From the NCBI RefSeq assembly GCF_000365425.1, contig NZ_AQOV01000002.1:992001-1056000 (forward strand): a DNA stretch of 64,000 nt, read 5' to 3'. This DNA is from Methylomonas sp. MK1. Its GTDB lineage: Bacteria > Pseudomonadota > Gammaproteobacteria > Methylococcales > Methylomonadaceae. Below the pieces are notes generated by a model. That model made no database searches, was not told the origin of the DNA, and worked only from the letters and a program-made list of their open reading frames with translations. Shown piece by piece: positions 18,600-27,799 of the stretch. Every line of letters begins with the position of its first letter. Within the stretch, counting starts at the first letter, position 1. A program made the translations under genes and the position numbers.

Positions 18600-19886
18600 T
18601 TATTGGCTGTGCCAGTCTTGCAGGGTTTGCAGGAGTTGGTCGTGATTGTGCGTGCTTTGTTCAGCGTCGATGCGTAAGGGTTTCAAGGCTACTTCGCCGC
18701 GTTGGGCTTCGTCGTCGCCGATGATGATGGCGTACTCTGCACCGGATTTATCGGCTTTTTTAAACTGACTCTTGAAGCTGCCGCCGCCGCAATTGACTTG
18801 CAGTTTTAAGCCGGGAATCGCATCGCGGATACGCTCTGCCAAGCGCATGCCGGCGGCTTCGGCGCTGGTGCCGACCCGAATCATGTATACATCGGTAGTC
18901 GGCGCGACCGGCACGTTTTCCAGTAATTCCAGCAACGCCAGGATGCGCTCCATACCCATCGCAAAGCCGATAGCATGGTTGGCTTTGCCGCCCAATTGCT
19001 CGATCAGACCGTCGTAACGGCCGCCGGCGCAGATGGTGCCTTGCGAACCCAAGTGCTCGGTGACCCATTCGAATACGGTCTTGCCGTAATAATCCAGGCC
19101 GCGCACCAAGCGGGTATTCAACTGGTAGGCGATGCCCAGGTCGTCCAGCGTGGCTTTCAGGCTATTGAAATGCGCCAGGCTTTCTTCGCCCAGGTGCTCA
19201 AGCAACACCGGAGCTTGTTGTAGCATGGCCTGCATGTCGGGGTTTTTACTATCCAGAATGCGTAGCGGATTGGTTTCCAGGCGGCGCAAGCTGTCTTCGT
19301 CCAAAACCGCCAGATGTTGTTGGAAATAGTCGACCAGTTTGCCGCGGTAGGTCAAACGTTCTTCGCTGGTACCCAGGGAATTGATTTGCAGTTCGACTTT
19401 ATCGCGAATCCCCAATTGCTTCCAAAGCCGGTCGGTTAGGGCGATGATTTCCGCGTCGATATCCGGGCCCGGCATGCCATAGGTTTCCACGCCCAGTTGG
19501 TAGAATTGACGGTAACGGCCTTTCTGCGGGCGCTCGTGACGGAACATCGGTCCGTAATACCACAAGCGGTGGCTCTGGTTGTGCAATAAACCGTGTTCCA
19601 GACAGGCGCGCAAACAGCCGGCGGTGCCTTCGGGACGCAGGGTCAAGGAGTCGCCGTTGCGGTCGTCGAAGGTGTACATTTCTTTTTCGACGATGTCGGT
19701 GACTTCGCCGATCGAGCGTTTGAACAGCTCGGTTTTTTCGACGATGGGCAGACGAATTTCCTGATAGCCGTAGGCGCCCAGTACTTGTCTGGCTTGGCCT
19801 TCCAGCCATTGCCAATAAGGCGATTGCTCGGGAAGGATGTCGTGCATGCCGCGGATGGCTTGGATAGCCTGTTGTTGTTTTGCCAT
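18600..19886 (-). CDS. hisS: Histidyl-tRNA synthetase
   Basis: A 428-residue class II aminoacyl-tRNA synthetase. Motif 2 appears as [18 protein letters not shown], the histidine-specific motif as [13 protein letters not shown], and motif 3 as G-F-A-M-G-M-E-R. The C-terminal anticodon-binding domain follows. It lies 19 bases after pilW; rodZ and ispG, which often sit between the two, are absent. Confidence 0.97.
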   Translation of the reverse strand: MAKQQQAIQAIRGMHDILPEQSPYWQWLEGQARQVLGAYGYQEIRLPIVEKTELFKRSIGEVTDIVEKEMYTFDDRNGDSLTLRPEGTAGCLRACLEHGLLHNQSHRLWYYGPMFRHERPQKGRYRQFYQLGVETYGMPGPDIDAEIIALTDRLWKQLGIRDKVELQINSLGTSEERLTYRGKLVDYFQQHLAVLDEDSLRRLETNPLRILDSKNPDMQAMLQQAPVLLEHLGEESLAHFNSLKATLDDLGIAYQLNTRLVRGLDYYGKTVFEWVTEHLGSQGTICAGGRYDGLIEQLGGKANHAIGFAMGMERILALLELLENVPVAPTTDVYMIRVGTSAEAAGMRLAERIRDAIPGLKLQVNCGGGSFKSQFKKADKSGAEYAIIIGDDEAQRGEVALKPLRIDAEQSTHNHDQLLQTLQDWHSQ

Positions 19887-19905
19887 GATCTTGTTTGCTG
19901 CCGGA

Positions 19906-20667
19906 TTATTTGCTGATCGCGGTTTTTACTTGTTGAGCCTCTTTGGAAGCCGGAAATGAGCTAATCAATTGCTCGCGGTATTCTTCGGATACTTTGCTGT
20001 TGCCCAGCGCCCGTTCGGTTTGAAACGCTATCCACAGCGTTTCCGGGGTATGTTTAGCAACGCCTAGATAGCGTTCCAAAAACGCCCTAGCGGACATAAA
20101 CTGACCATTCTGATAGCTGATGCGTTGCATCTCCTGCAAGGCGGGCGAATAGTCCGGTTGAGATTGCAGTGCTTGACGAAAATACTCTTCGGCGTGCTGC
20201 ATGTCATTTTGTTTTGCATGGCAAACGCCCAAATTGGTCAGCGCGAACCAGGGTCGGCTGTTCATCGGCGAGGCCATGGATTCTTGCAGCAGGGCGACGC
20301 CTTTGTCGAATTTGCCTTGCTCGCACAAAAAACGGCCGTAGTTGTTCTTGATGCTGAAGTTGTCCGAGTCTTTACTCAAGGCTGTTTGATAGCTCTCGCT
20401 GGCCGCTTCGGTTTGTTTGATACGCTCGTAGAATACCGCTAGGGCGTTATGGGTTTCCGGGTTGCTGGAATCCAGTCGCACTGCGGTTTCCAGCTTTTCC
20501 TTGGCGACTTCGAGCATGCCCATATCCAAATAGCGGGCGCCCATCTGTAAATTGAGCTTGGCTTTTTCGGCATTGCTCATCGTGTCGCGGGTCTCCGGCA
20601 GTAAGCCGCAGGCACCCAGCAATAAACCGATCAGCACTAATCCGCGAGCTGTTCGCCTATTGGCCAT
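19906..20667 (-). CDS. pilW: Type IV pilus biogenesis lipoprotein PilW/PilF
   Basis: A 253-residue predicted lipoprotein (lipobox L-L-G-A-C, C20) made of tetratricopeptide repeats from about residue 35 onward ([27 protein letters not shown]). In Pseudomonas and Neisseria this outer-membrane pilotin helps the PilQ secretin assemble. Its start overlaps the end of rlmN by 11 bases, the conserved gammaproteobacterial arrangement. Confidence 0.92.
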   Translation of the reverse strand: MANRRTARGLVLIGLLLGACGLLPETRDTMSNAEKAKLNLQMGARYLDMGMLEVAKEKLETAVRLDSSNPETHNALAVFYERIKQTEAASESYQTALSKDSDNFSIKNNYGRFLCEQGKFDKGVALLQESMASPMNSRPWFALTNLGVCHAKQNDMQHAEEYFRQALQSQPDYSPALQEMQRISYQNGQFMSARAFLERYLGVAKHTPETLWIAFQTERALGNSKVSEEYREQLISSFPASKEAQQVKTAISK

Positions 20668-21769
20668 GGGAGAGTCCTTGCGCTTGCAGCTTTAAATGTC
20701 TGCGGCTCTTGTCTTGTACCTGACCGACCAATTGCCCGCAAGCTGCGTCTATGTCTTCGCCGCGGGTCTTGCGGACGGTGGTGACGATGCCGGCATTATG
20801 CAGAATATCCCGAAACTTCAGGATAGCGGCGTTACTGGAGCAGCGATAGTGCGATTGCGGAAACGGATTGAAAGGAATCAAATTCAGTTTCGATGGCACG
20901 GTTTTCAATAGTTTGACTAGGGTGCGCGCATCTTCCGGGCTATCGTTGATACCGTCCAGCATCACGTATTCAAACGTGATGTGCTTGCGTGGGCCGGTTT
21001 TGGCGTACTCGCGGCAGGCTTCCATCAACTCTTTTAGCGGATATTTGACGTTGATAGGCACCAATTGGTCGCGTAATGCGTCATGCGGAGCGTGCAAGGA
21101 GACGGCGACACTGACGTCGCAGACTTCGTTCAGGCGCTTCATCGCCGGCACAATGCCGGAGGTGCTGATGGTGACGCGGCGTTTGGACAGGCCGTAACAA
21201 AAGTCGTCCATCATTAAATTCATTGCCGCCACGACATTATCGAAGTTCAGCAGAGGCTCGCCCATGCCCATCATCACCACGTTGGTGATGCGGCGTTCCG
21301 GCCCCAGTCTTTGTTGCGCCAGATAGAGCTGGCCGATGATTTCGGCGGTGGACAGGTTGCGGTTGAAGCCTTGTTTGGCGGTCGAGCAAAAGGTGCAGGC
21401 CAGTGCGCAGCCCACTTGTGAGGACACGCAAAGGGTAGCGCGGCGTTCTTCGGGGATGTAAACGGTTTCCACCCGATTGCCGCAGTGCATCTGTACCGCC
21501 CATTTGCAGGTGCCATCGGACGCCAATTGTTCGGCGACGATTTCCGGGACTTTGATCTGGCAGTGTTCTTTTAAATGACTGCGCAGCGATTTGCTCAGGT
21601 TGGTCATCTCGTCGAAATCGGAGATGCCTTCCTGATAAATCCATTTCAGCACCTGAGTGGCGCGAAACGGCTTTTCGCCGAGCTCGACAAAAAAGGCTTG
21701 CAAGCCTTTTCTGTCGAAATCCAGCAGATTAATCAATGCTGGCTTAGCGGATACGGTCGCAGAGTTCAT
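20657..21769 (-). CDS. rlmN: 23S rRNA (adenine2503-C2)/tRNA(adenine37-C2) methyltransferase
   Basis: A 370-residue radical-SAM enzyme. The cluster motif reads C-A-L-A-C-T-F-C, preceded by S-S-Q-V-G, and G-M-G-E-P-L-L-N is intact; the methylated cysteine is near the C-terminus in D-A-A-C-G-Q-L. I start it at M-N-S-A-T-V, which aligns with the family; this places 26 bases inside the ndk gene. An alternative ATG at 21817 would overlap ndk by 74 bases. Confidence 0.95.
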   Translation of the reverse strand: MNSATVSAKPALINLLDFDRKGLQAFFVELGEKPFRATQVLKWIYQEGISDFDEMTNLSKSLRSHLKEHCQIKVPEIVAEQLASDGTCKWAVQMHCGNRVETVYIPEERRATLCVSSQVGCALACTFCSTAKQGFNRNLSTAEIIGQLYLAQQRLGPERRITNVVMMGMGEPLLNFDNVVAAMNLMMDDFCYGLSKRRVTISTSGIVPAMKRLNEVCDVSVAVSLHAPHDALRDQLVPINVKYPLKELMEACREYAKTGPRKHITFEYVMLDGINDSPEDARTLVKLLKTVPSKLNLIPFNPFPQSHYRCSSNAAILKFRDILHNAGIVTTVRKTRGEDIDAACGQLVGQVQDKSRRHLKLQAQGLSHGQ

Positions 21770-22175
21770 CAGCAGAGAAGAAGTAAGCGATTTCTCTCGC
21801 AGCAGATTCCGGTGCATCGGAACCGTGTACGGCGTTTTCGTCGATGCTGACCGCGAAGTCCGCGCGAATGGTGCCGGGAGCGGCTTCTTTAGGATTGGTG
21901 GCGCCCATCAATTCACGGTTTTTCAGAACCGCATTTTCGCCTTCCAATACTTGCACAACAACCGGACCGGAGGTCATGAAGCTGACCAAGTCTTTGAAAA
22001 AGCCGCGTTCTTTATGCTCGGCATAAAAGCCTTCGGCTTGTTCTTGGCTCAATTGCAGCATTTTTGCTGCCACGATGCGCAGACCGTTTTTTTCGAAGCG
22101 GCTGACAATTTCCCCAATCACATTTTTAGCGACTGCATCAGGCTTGATGATTGAGAAAGTACGTTCGATTGCCAT
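21744..22175 (-). CDS. ndk: Nucleoside diphosphate kinase
   Basis: A 143-residue protein of full family length. K11 (I-I-K-P-D-A-V) and the phospho-histidine H117 (N-A-V-H-G-S-D) are present. It transfers phosphate among nucleoside di- and triphosphates in the cytoplasm. It is the first gene of the run ndk-rlmN-pilW-hisS-yfgM-bamB-der-tpx, with its own likely promoter. CTGGAG is a good ribosome binding site before the ATG. Confidence 0.97.
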   Translation of the reverse strand: MAIERTFSIIKPDAVAKNVIGEIVSRFEKNGLRIVAAKMLQLSQEQAEGFYAEHKERGFFKDLVSFMTSGPVVVQVLEGENAVLKNRELMGATNPKEAAPGTIRADFAVSIDENAVHGSDAPESAAREIAYFFSADELCDRIR

Positions 22176-22218
22176 TGTGTAACTCCAGTGAGGATAGTGA
22201 TTGAAAAATTAATTGCGC

Positions 22219-22248
22219 ATTATATCTTGTCAGGCAGGGTGTTGAGAA
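22219..22248 (-). promoter_or_regulatory. Likely sigma-70 promoter for the ndk-tpx run
   Basis: On the minus strand a perfect TATAAT -10 box occupies 22219-22224, with TTCTCA (four of six matches to consensus) at 22243-22248, spacer 18. It sits 44 bases before the ndk ATG. The -35 overlaps the hairpin that follows secD. Confidence 0.5.
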
Positions 22249-22258
22249 ACGCCCTGCC
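22233..22258 (-). terminator. Hairpin after secD
   Basis: An 11-bp stem with one G-U pair (22248-22258 with 22233-22243) and a 4-base loop, about 65 bases after the secD stop. No clear T-tract follows, so strength is uncertain, but its place between secD and the ndk promoter suits termination. Confidence 0.5.
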
Positions 22259-22324
22259 GAATAGTGCTTTTCCGAAACGGCTGAATAGGCCCGGTTTGTG
22301 CTGCGCCGAGTCTCAATTTTTTGG

Positions 22325-24172
22325 CTAGATGGAAATTTTATCGGTGCGATGATCGTTGCCGTAGAACCAGTTGACCAACATCCGGGTGCCGGTAACCGCA
22401 GTAAATACCGAAGTGGCAATCCCAATCATCAGGACCAGCGCGAAACCCTTAACCGGGCCCGTGCCAAAGCCGAACAATAATACTGCGACGATGAAGTGAG
22501 TCACGTTGGAGTCGAGAATGGTCGCAAACGCTTTTTCGTAACCGACGTAAATACTGGCCTGCCGGCTCAAGCCATTACGCAGTTCCTCGCGGATCCGTTC
22601 GTTGATCAGTACGTTGGCGTCCACCGCCATACCCACAGTCAAGACGATACCGGCCATGCCTGGCAGGGTCAGGGTGGCTTGCAAGACGGACATGATGGAG
22701 ATCAGCAGTACAACGTTGAACAACAAAGCAAAGTTGGCGATCAAGCCGAACGCGCGGTAATAAGCGACCATGAAAAACACGACCAGCAGGAAGCCGGCGG
22801 TAATCGACATCATGCCTTGATCGATATTTTCCTGACCCAAACTGGGGCCGACCGTGCGTTCTTCGACGATTTCAACCGGAGCTGCCAAGGCGCCGGCTCT
22901 GAGTAATAAGGCCAAGGTGCGGGCTTCTTCAGGGCTATCCAGACCGGTGGTTTGGAAGCGTTTGCTGAAACTGTCGCGGATGGTGGCGACGCTGATGACT
23001 TTTTCGACTTTTTCTTTATGCTGAACTTTCTCGCCGTTAACGACCCGGGTTTCGGATTTGTATTCGATGAACACCACCGCCATCGGCTTGCCGATATTTT
23101 CCTGGGTCATCTTGCCCATCTTCTTGGCGCCGACGCCATCCAGCGTGATGAATACGGCAGGTGAACCGTCTTGATCCAAGCCTGATGACGCATCGGTGAT
23201 CTGGTCGCCGGTAACGATAACCGCGCGTTTCAATAGCACCGGGGCGCCATTTTTGTCTTTATATAAACGGCTGCCGATAGGTTCGTGACCGCCCAAGGCC
23301 GATTGCACATCATGCTCCACGTCCACTAAACGGTATTCCAGTGTGGCGGTGGTGCCTAACAATTCTTTCGCGCGGGTAGTGTCTTGTACGCCGGGTAATT
23401 GCACGACGATGCGGCTGTCGCCTTGTTGCTGAATGATAGGCTCGGCTACGCCCAGTTCGTTGACCCGGTTACGCAGCGTGGTAATGTTTTGGCCCAGCGC
23501 CGCCTTTTTGATTTCGCGCAGGTTGCGTTCGGGGATGTTCAACGTAAATTCATTCGGACCGCTTTCCACTAAATCCAGTGTGCGGAAATCTTTGTTGAGT
23601 ACTTCCGTGGCGGCAACTCTGGATTCTTCGTTAGGCAGCACGACTTTGATGCCACCAGATTCCTTCGAAACTGATTGATACCGAACTTTTGCATCGCGGA
23701 AGGCCGAGCGAATATCGTTGGTATAACGTTCTTCAGCCTGCTTCAGCGCGCTGTCCATGTCAACTTCCAACAGGAAGTGCACCCCGCCGCGCAAGTCTAG
23801 GCCCAGATGCATAGGATTTGCACCGAAAGCGCGCAGCCAAGCAGGGGTGGCAGGCGCTAAATTTAAGGCGACTGTCGCTTTGCCGGACATTTGTTCGCGC
23901 AATATGTCCGCCGCTTTCATTTGTTCGTCGGTATTGTTGAAGCGCGCCAGAATTTTGCCGTCGGCAAATTCGAAGCTTTTCAGCGTAAAACCAGCGTTTT
24001 TGATACTGGCGGCGACTGCGTCAGCCTGAGACTGCTGCAATGGCGTCGGGCTAGACGAAGCCAATTGCACTGCCGGGTCGTTGCCATAAAGATTGGGCAG
24101 CGCGTAAATCGTACCAACCAACAGCACGAAAATTACTAGGATGTTTTTCCAGACAGGGAAATGATTTTGCAT
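22325..24172 (-). CDS. secD: Protein translocase subunit SecD
   Basis: A 615-residue membrane protein, the E. coli length. N-terminal membrane segment at about 8-26, the large periplasmic region, the D-L-R-G-G-V-H-F motif at about 125, and five C-terminal membrane helices (with A-G-I-V-L-T-V-G-M-A-V-D-A-N-V-L). SecD with SecF uses the proton gradient to pull exported proteins across. It follows yajC by 75 bases, but no secF follows: the next gene is ndk. Confidence 0.97.
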   Translation of the reverse strand: MQNHFPVWKNILVIFVLLVGTIYALPNLYGNDPAVQLASSSPTPLQQSQADAVAASIKNAGFTLKSFEFADGKILARFNNTDEQMKAADILREQMSGKATVALNLAPATPAWLRAFGANPMHLGLDLRGGVHFLLEVDMDSALKQAEERYTNDIRSAFRDAKVRYQSVSKESGGIKVVLPNEESRVAATEVLNKDFRTLDLVESGPNEFTLNIPERNLREIKKAALGQNITTLRNRVNELGVAEPIIQQQGDSRIVVQLPGVQDTTRAKELLGTTATLEYRLVDVEHDVQSALGGHEPIGSRLYKDKNGAPVLLKRAVIVTGDQITDASSGLDQDGSPAVFITLDGVGAKKMGKMTQENIGKPMAVVFIEYKSETRVVNGEKVQHKEKVEKVISVATIRDSFSKRFQTTGLDSPEEARTLALLLRAGALAAPVEIVEERTVGPSLGQENIDQGMMSITAGFLLVVFFMVAYYRAFGLIANFALLFNVVLLISIMSVLQATLTLPGMAGIVLTVGMAVDANVLINERIREELRNGLSRQASIYVGYEKAFATILDSNVTHFIVAVLLFGFGTGPVKGFALVLMIGIATSVFTAVTGTRMLVNWFYGNDHRTDKISI

Positions 24173-24247
24173 GGTTATTCCATTAAAAGCAGTGACAGCC
24201 AGGCTGTTGCGAATAAAAGCGGGGGATATCGCAGGGTTAAAGCAAAC

Positions 24248-24598
24248 TTATTCTTTGGTTCTTTTGCTGTTCAAGGTTTTGTAAGTACCTTTTGGCATCA
24301 TGTTGGCGATGGCATGGCGTTGTACTTGAATAAAGCTGTTATCGGATACTTCCAGTTTGACGAAGTTGTCGTCCAGTTCGGCCACTTTACCTAGAATGCC
24401 GCCGGTGGTGACCACTTCCGCGCCTTTACCCAACGCAGCCAGCATTTGTTTTTGTTCCTTGTTGCGCTTGGATTGCGGGCGGATGAACAGGAAATAGAAA
24501 AATATCAGAATGCCCAACGGGAACAGCATGCCTTCAAAACCGGGTTGTACGGCGGTGGGCGCTGTTTGGGCCAGCGCATCAGAAATCAAGAAACTCAT
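24248..24598 (-). CDS. yajC: Preprotein translocase subunit YajC
   Basis: A 116-residue protein with one membrane helix (F-P-L-G-I-L-I-F-F-Y-F-L-F-I-R-P-Q) and the cytoplasmic tail motif Q-K-Q-M-L-A-A-L-G-K-G-A-E-V-V-T-T-G-G-I. It binds SecDF. The AGAGG binding site precedes the ATG. tgt, commonly upstream, is absent. Confidence 0.96.
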   Translation of the reverse strand: MSFLISDALAQTAPTAVQPGFEGMLFPLGILIFFYFLFIRPQSKRNKEQKQMLAALGKGAEVVTTGGILGKVAELDDNFVKLEVSDNSFIQVQRHAIANMMPKGTYKTLNSKRTKE

Positions 24599-24706
24599 GG
24601 TAATCCTCTTATTGTTATCGTCGTTTTAATGGTCCGGCCGGGCGGACAGGCGCGCATTATGCCACACTAGCAGTGCTTATCACATTACGCTGTCGATTTG
24701 CCCGGC

Positions 24707-25567
24707 TTATGCTAGCGTTCGGCCGATTGCCTCGCCCAGTTGTACCGCTTTGCCGGCGGTCAAGTCTTCGTTCCAGGCGGTTTTTTCTTTACCGAACAAG
24801 ACGATAATGGTCGAGCCCATATTGAACCTGCCCATTTCCACGCCTTTTTCAAGCGTCGGCGCGTCTTCTTGATAACGCCAAGTTCTGGGTGCGCTGATGC
24901 TAGGTGGCGTTACTACACCGTGCCAGACGGTTTCGACGCTAGACACGAAAATCGCGCCCACCAGAATCAAAGCCATCGGCCCGGCATCCGTGTCGAAAAT
25001 ACAGGCCACACGCTCGTTACGCGCAAAAAGGTTTGGCACTGCGCCGACGGTGGTGTTATTCACGCTGAACAGTCGGCCTGGAATATGCACCATTTCTTTC
25101 AAAGTGCCGGTTAAGGGCATATGCAGACGGTGATAATCCTTTGGCGATAAGTAAATGGTGGCGAAGGAACCGTTTTCAAAGGCCTGTGCCCGTTCCACAT
25201 CGCCGCCGAGCAATTCCAGCGCGCTGTAGTCGTGGCCTTTGGCTTGGAAAATTCGACCGTTGCTGATCGGTCCGGCTTGGCTGACCGCGCCGTCCGCCGG
25301 GCAGGCTATGGCGTCGGCTGCTGAGATAATCTGCCTGGCGCCGTCTTTTAATTCGCGGGTAAAAAAATCATTAAAGCTAGGATAGTTATCCAGGTCTTGA
25401 GACTTGGCTTCCTGCATATTCACGCCGTACATCTGCACGATGGATTTGATAAACAGATTTTTCCAGGTTTTGTTTTGGCAGTGAGTCAGTTTGGACATCA
25501 AGCCGGAAAGGGCGTGATGCGGCAATGCGTATTGCGGCAACACGGTAAAAATTTCTTTTAAGTTCAT
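24707..25567 (-). CDS. psd: Phosphatidylserine decarboxylase proenzyme
   Basis: A 286-residue proenzyme. It is cleaved between G251 and S252 in N-M-G-S-T (the usual motif is L-G-S-T), giving the pyruvoyl group on the alpha subunit. D92 (P-A-D-G), H146 and H149 (Y-H-R-L-H-M-P) match the self-cleavage residues. It makes phosphatidylethanolamine at the inner membrane. The ATG overlaps the stop of the FlhB-like gene upstream (ATGA). Confidence 0.96.
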   Translation of the reverse strand: MNLKEIFTVLPQYALPHHALSGLMSKLTHCQNKTWKNLFIKSIVQMYGVNMQEAKSQDLDNYPSFNDFFTRELKDGARQIISAADAIACPADGAVSQAGPISNGRIFQAKGHDYSALELLGGDVERAQAFENGSFATIYLSPKDYHRLHMPLTGTLKEMVHIPGRLFSVNNTTVGAVPNLFARNERVACIFDTDAGPMALILVGAIFVSSVETVWHGVVTPPSISAPRTWRYQEDAPTLEKGVEMGRFNMGSTIIVLFGKEKTAWNEDLTAGKAVQLGEAIGRTLA

Positions 25568-25848
25568 GTGTCGGAATCGGGGGTTTTGCCGCTGATGAAA
25601 TACGCGAAGGCGATGACTTCGGCGACGGCAATATAAAGTTGTTGGGGGATTTCCTCGCCGAGCGGGACTTGCGCCAAAATTCGCGCCAGCTCCGGTTCGT
25701 TTTGCAGCGGTACGCCGTGTTTTTCGGCGATGGCCAGAATTTGCTGAGCGGTAAAGCCTTCGCCTTTAGCGGTAACTTTCGGCGCATTTTTGCCGTCGTA
25801 CTGTAGCGCGACGGCAATGTCGCTGTTATAGAAGGTTCTGCCGCTCAC
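25564..25848 (-). CDS. FlhB C-terminal-domain-like protein
   Basis: A 94-residue soluble protein matching the cytoplasmic C-terminal part of the flagellar export switch FlhB (A-L-Q-Y-D-G-K-N-A-P-K-V-T-A-K-G, then P-L-Q-N-E-P-E-L-A-R-I-L and L-G-E-E-I-P-Q-Q-L-Y-I-A-V-A-E-V). The membrane domain and the self-cleaving N-P-T-H motif are absent. Such stand-alone copies (FhlB/FlhX type) can partly replace the cleaved FlhB fragment in some bacteria. It lies 6 bases after queF and is translationally coupled to psd; no flagellar structural genes are nearby. Confidence 0.88.
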   Translation of the reverse strand: MSGRTFYNSDIAVALQYDGKNAPKVTAKGEGFTAQQILAIAEKHGVPLQNEPELARILAQVPLGEEIPQQLYIAVAEVIAFAYFISGKTPDSDT

Positions 25849-25854
25849 GGCGAT

Positions 25855-26244
25855 TTAAGGCAGATTGACCAATTCGGGTGCTTGCCAGCTTGGGTCGCGA
25901 TGCTCGGCGATCACGGTGGTGTAAATGCCGCCGCGCACATTGAATTCGGCGCGCAAGCGCATGAAATTAGGTGAAATCGCCGCGACAATATGATCCAAAA
26001 TCTCGTTGGTGACCGCTTCATGAAATGCGCCGCGCTCGCGAAAAGTCCACATATACAGCTTTAAGGATTTGAGCTCGACGCACAATGTGTTGGGTACGTA
26101 TTCCAGAACCAGTTTGGCGAAGTCGGGCTGGCCGGTCATCGGGCATAAACAGGTAAATTCAGGGATGTCGATGCGAATCGTAAAGTCGCGCGCCGGCCTG
26201 GGGTTTTCGAAAGTGGTGAGGTCTGCGCTGGGTTTTGTAGTCAT
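25855..26244 (-). CDS. queF: NADPH-dependent 7-cyano-7-deazaguanine (preQ0) reductase
   Basis: A 129-residue protein of the short, single-domain QueF type. The catalytic cysteine is C34 in [13 protein letters not shown]41 follows, and the QueF motif [10 protein letters not shown] and the glutamate of F-H-E are intact. It reduces preQ0 to preQ1 for queuosine in tRNA. It leads the queF-flhB-like-psd unit. Confidence 0.95.
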   Translation of the reverse strand: MTTKPSADLTTFENPRPARDFTIRIDIPEFTCLCPMTGQPDFAKLVLEYVPNTLCVELKSLKLYMWTFRERGAFHEAVTNEILDHIVAAISPNFMRLRAEFNVRGGIYTTVIAEHRDPSWQAPELVNLP

Positions 26245-26276
26245 TGCTTGATTTGGGTTGCTAGGGATTCCGGAGT

Positions 26277-26295
26277 GGCGGATATGACATCCGCC
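26277..26295 (-). promoter_or_regulatory. Hairpin in the queF leader
   Basis: A perfect 7-bp stem (26277-26283 and 26289-26295) with a 5-base loop, 32 bases before the queF start. It could be a leader structure or an operator. The preQ1 riboswitch core sequence is not recognisable around it. Confidence 0.35.
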
Positions 26296-26538
26296 GGTTA
26301 AGTCTGGTTATATTTTACCAGCTAAGATGCGATAGCGTATTAAGCATTTAAAATCAATTATTTATAGCATTATTTTACGTTGGCGGGTGTGTGGGGTTCC
26401 GGGTTTGTCCTTCCTAAACGAGTCTAAACAATTGGTCGGCGGAATTGTCAACAACTTGGGGCGAATGATGTAAAATTAGTGCTAAGGCGAATCGTAAAAA
26501 CCGCTAGAATGTAAGTTCAATTTGCAGGGGAGTCGACG

Positions 26539-26898
26539 ATGGAAATCAACACTACATACCCAAACCAAAATTCCTTGGCTAGCCAAGGCGTATCCAGAGA
26601 GCAAAAAGCCGGCGCAATTGAAGAATTGGCCGAGCGCAGAAAGGCAAGTAATTCGCAAAGTCAGGTTGAGAGAACCGAGCCAAGCCCAAGCGACACAGTC
26701 AGTTTGTCCCAGGAATCTTTGAAATTGGCGCAGGCTGCCAGCGGACAAAATAGCGACAGTCAGGCCAGAATCAACAGTCCGGAGCAGGCGCAAGAGGTGG
26801 TTGGGAAGTTAATCTCGGACATTCAAAACAATCCAGTTCAAGCCCAATCCGCTGTCGCCAACAGATCGCGCGCCAACTTAGGCGCATTGTTGAATTAG
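26539..26898 (+). CDS. FlgM-like/unknown small protein
   Basis: A 119-residue low-complexity N-terminal half (rich in S, Q, E, N) followed by D-T-V-S-L-S-Q-E-S-L-K-L-A and a C-terminal helix ending N-R-S-R-A-N-L-G-A-L-L-N. The S-D-x-V-S-L-S motif and disordered start recall FlgM, the anti-sigma-28 factor, but the match is loose and no flagellar gene is adjacent. AGGGGAG is a strong binding site before the ATG. It may equally be an unrelated exported or regulatory protein. Confidence 0.6.
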   Translation: MEINTTYPNQNSLASQGVSREQKAGAIEELAERRKASNSQSQVERTEPSPSDTVSLSQESLKLAQAASGQNSDSQARINSPEQAQEVVGKLISDIQNNPVQAQSAVANRSRANLGALLN

Positions 26899-26934
26899 GC
26901 TCGTTACGTTTCTTTCAGCAGTTTCCGCAAATAG

Positions 26935-26959
26935 GGGGCCAGCCTTAATGGCTGGCTCC
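26935..26959. terminator. Hairpin between convergent genes
   Basis: A 10-bp stem with one wobble pair (26935-26944 and 26950-26959) and a TTAAT loop. It lies between the FlgM-like gene (plus) and the kdpE-like gene (minus) and could stop transcription from both, although T-tracts are poor. Confidence 0.45.
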
Positions 26960-27100
26960 GCTAAATTCCGGTAATTTCATACCAATCCTCGTCTCGCCCC
27001 GATTGACTGAAGTCTTGAAATAGTCGCTGGCGATAAAAACGAAGCGACTATCACTAAAGAAGTGGAATCCTGTGCTGCCAGTTGATCTCGAATGGTTGCT

Positions 27101-27799
27101 CTACTCGGTATCATTAATCGCCATGCGGTAGCCCACGCCGACTTCAGTCAGCAAATAACGTGGCCGCGCCGGGTTGACTTCCAGCTTGTGGCGCAATTGC
27201 CCCATGTAAATACGCAGATAATGTTGATCGTGGATGTGCTCAGCCCCCCAGACTTCCTGAAGTAGCTGGCGATGGGTGACCACTACGCCGGCATGGCGTA
27301 TCAGAATGCCGAGCAATCGATATTCGATAGGGGTGATGCGTACTTCGTTGTCGGCAACGAATACTTTCCGACGCGTCAAATCTACCTTTAATAGACCGGT
27401 TTCGAATACCTCTAGGTTGCTACGGCTGCGAGCGACCCGGCGCATCAAGGCTTGCAGACGAGCGTGCAATTCGCCGCTACCGAAGGGTTTGGTCAAGTAA
27501 TCGTCGGCACCGGCATCTAGTGCCAGGATCTTGTTTTGTTCCTGGCTGCGCGCCGACAAGATCAGGATGGGCAAATCCGACAATTGGCGCAGGCGACGGG
27601 TGACCGCTATACCGTCCATGTCAGGTAACCCTAGATCCAAGATCACCAAATCTGGATGTTCGCTATTCAGCATTGCCAGCCCCGATTTGCCGCAGTCGGC
27701 TTCGATTGTGGACCAACCGCGATGGGTGAGGCTGGTTTTTAGGAAGCGTCGGGTTTGTGCGTCGTCTTCTATCAGTAGAATCAGGGGGATTGCTGTCAT
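27101..27799 (-). CDS. KdpE-like OmpR-family response regulator
   Basis: A 232-residue regulator. The receiver carries the acidic pair in I-E-D-D, the phospho-aspartate in L-V-I-L-D-L-G-L-P-D-M-D-G and K-P at L-T-K-P-F. A winged-helix OmpR domain follows (I-T-P-I-E-Y-R-L-L-G-I-L; Y-L-R-I-Y-M-G-Q-L-R-H-K-L-E; L-L-T-E-V-G-V-G-Y-R). The sequence is closest in style to KdpE, but there are no kdpFABC genes here; it shares an ATGA overlap with the KdpD-like kinase and likely controls the neighbouring antiporter. Confidence 0.9.
   Translation of the reverse strand: MTAIPLILLIEDDAQTRRFLKTSLTHRGWSTIEADCGKSGLAMLNSEHPDLVILDLGLPDMDGIAVTRRLRQLSDLPILILSARSQEQNKILALDAGADDYLTKPFGSGELHARLQALMRRVARSRSNLEVFETGLLKVDLTRRKVFVADNEVRITPIEYRLLGILIRHAGVVVTHRQLLQEVWGAEHIHDQHYLRIYMGQLRHKLEVNPARPRYLLTEVGVGYRMAINDTE

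Noticed and set aside
26245..26340. A preQ1 riboswitch before queF
   Set aside because: The leader has a plain 7-bp hairpin but not the A-rich tail and conserved loop of known preQ1 riboswitches.
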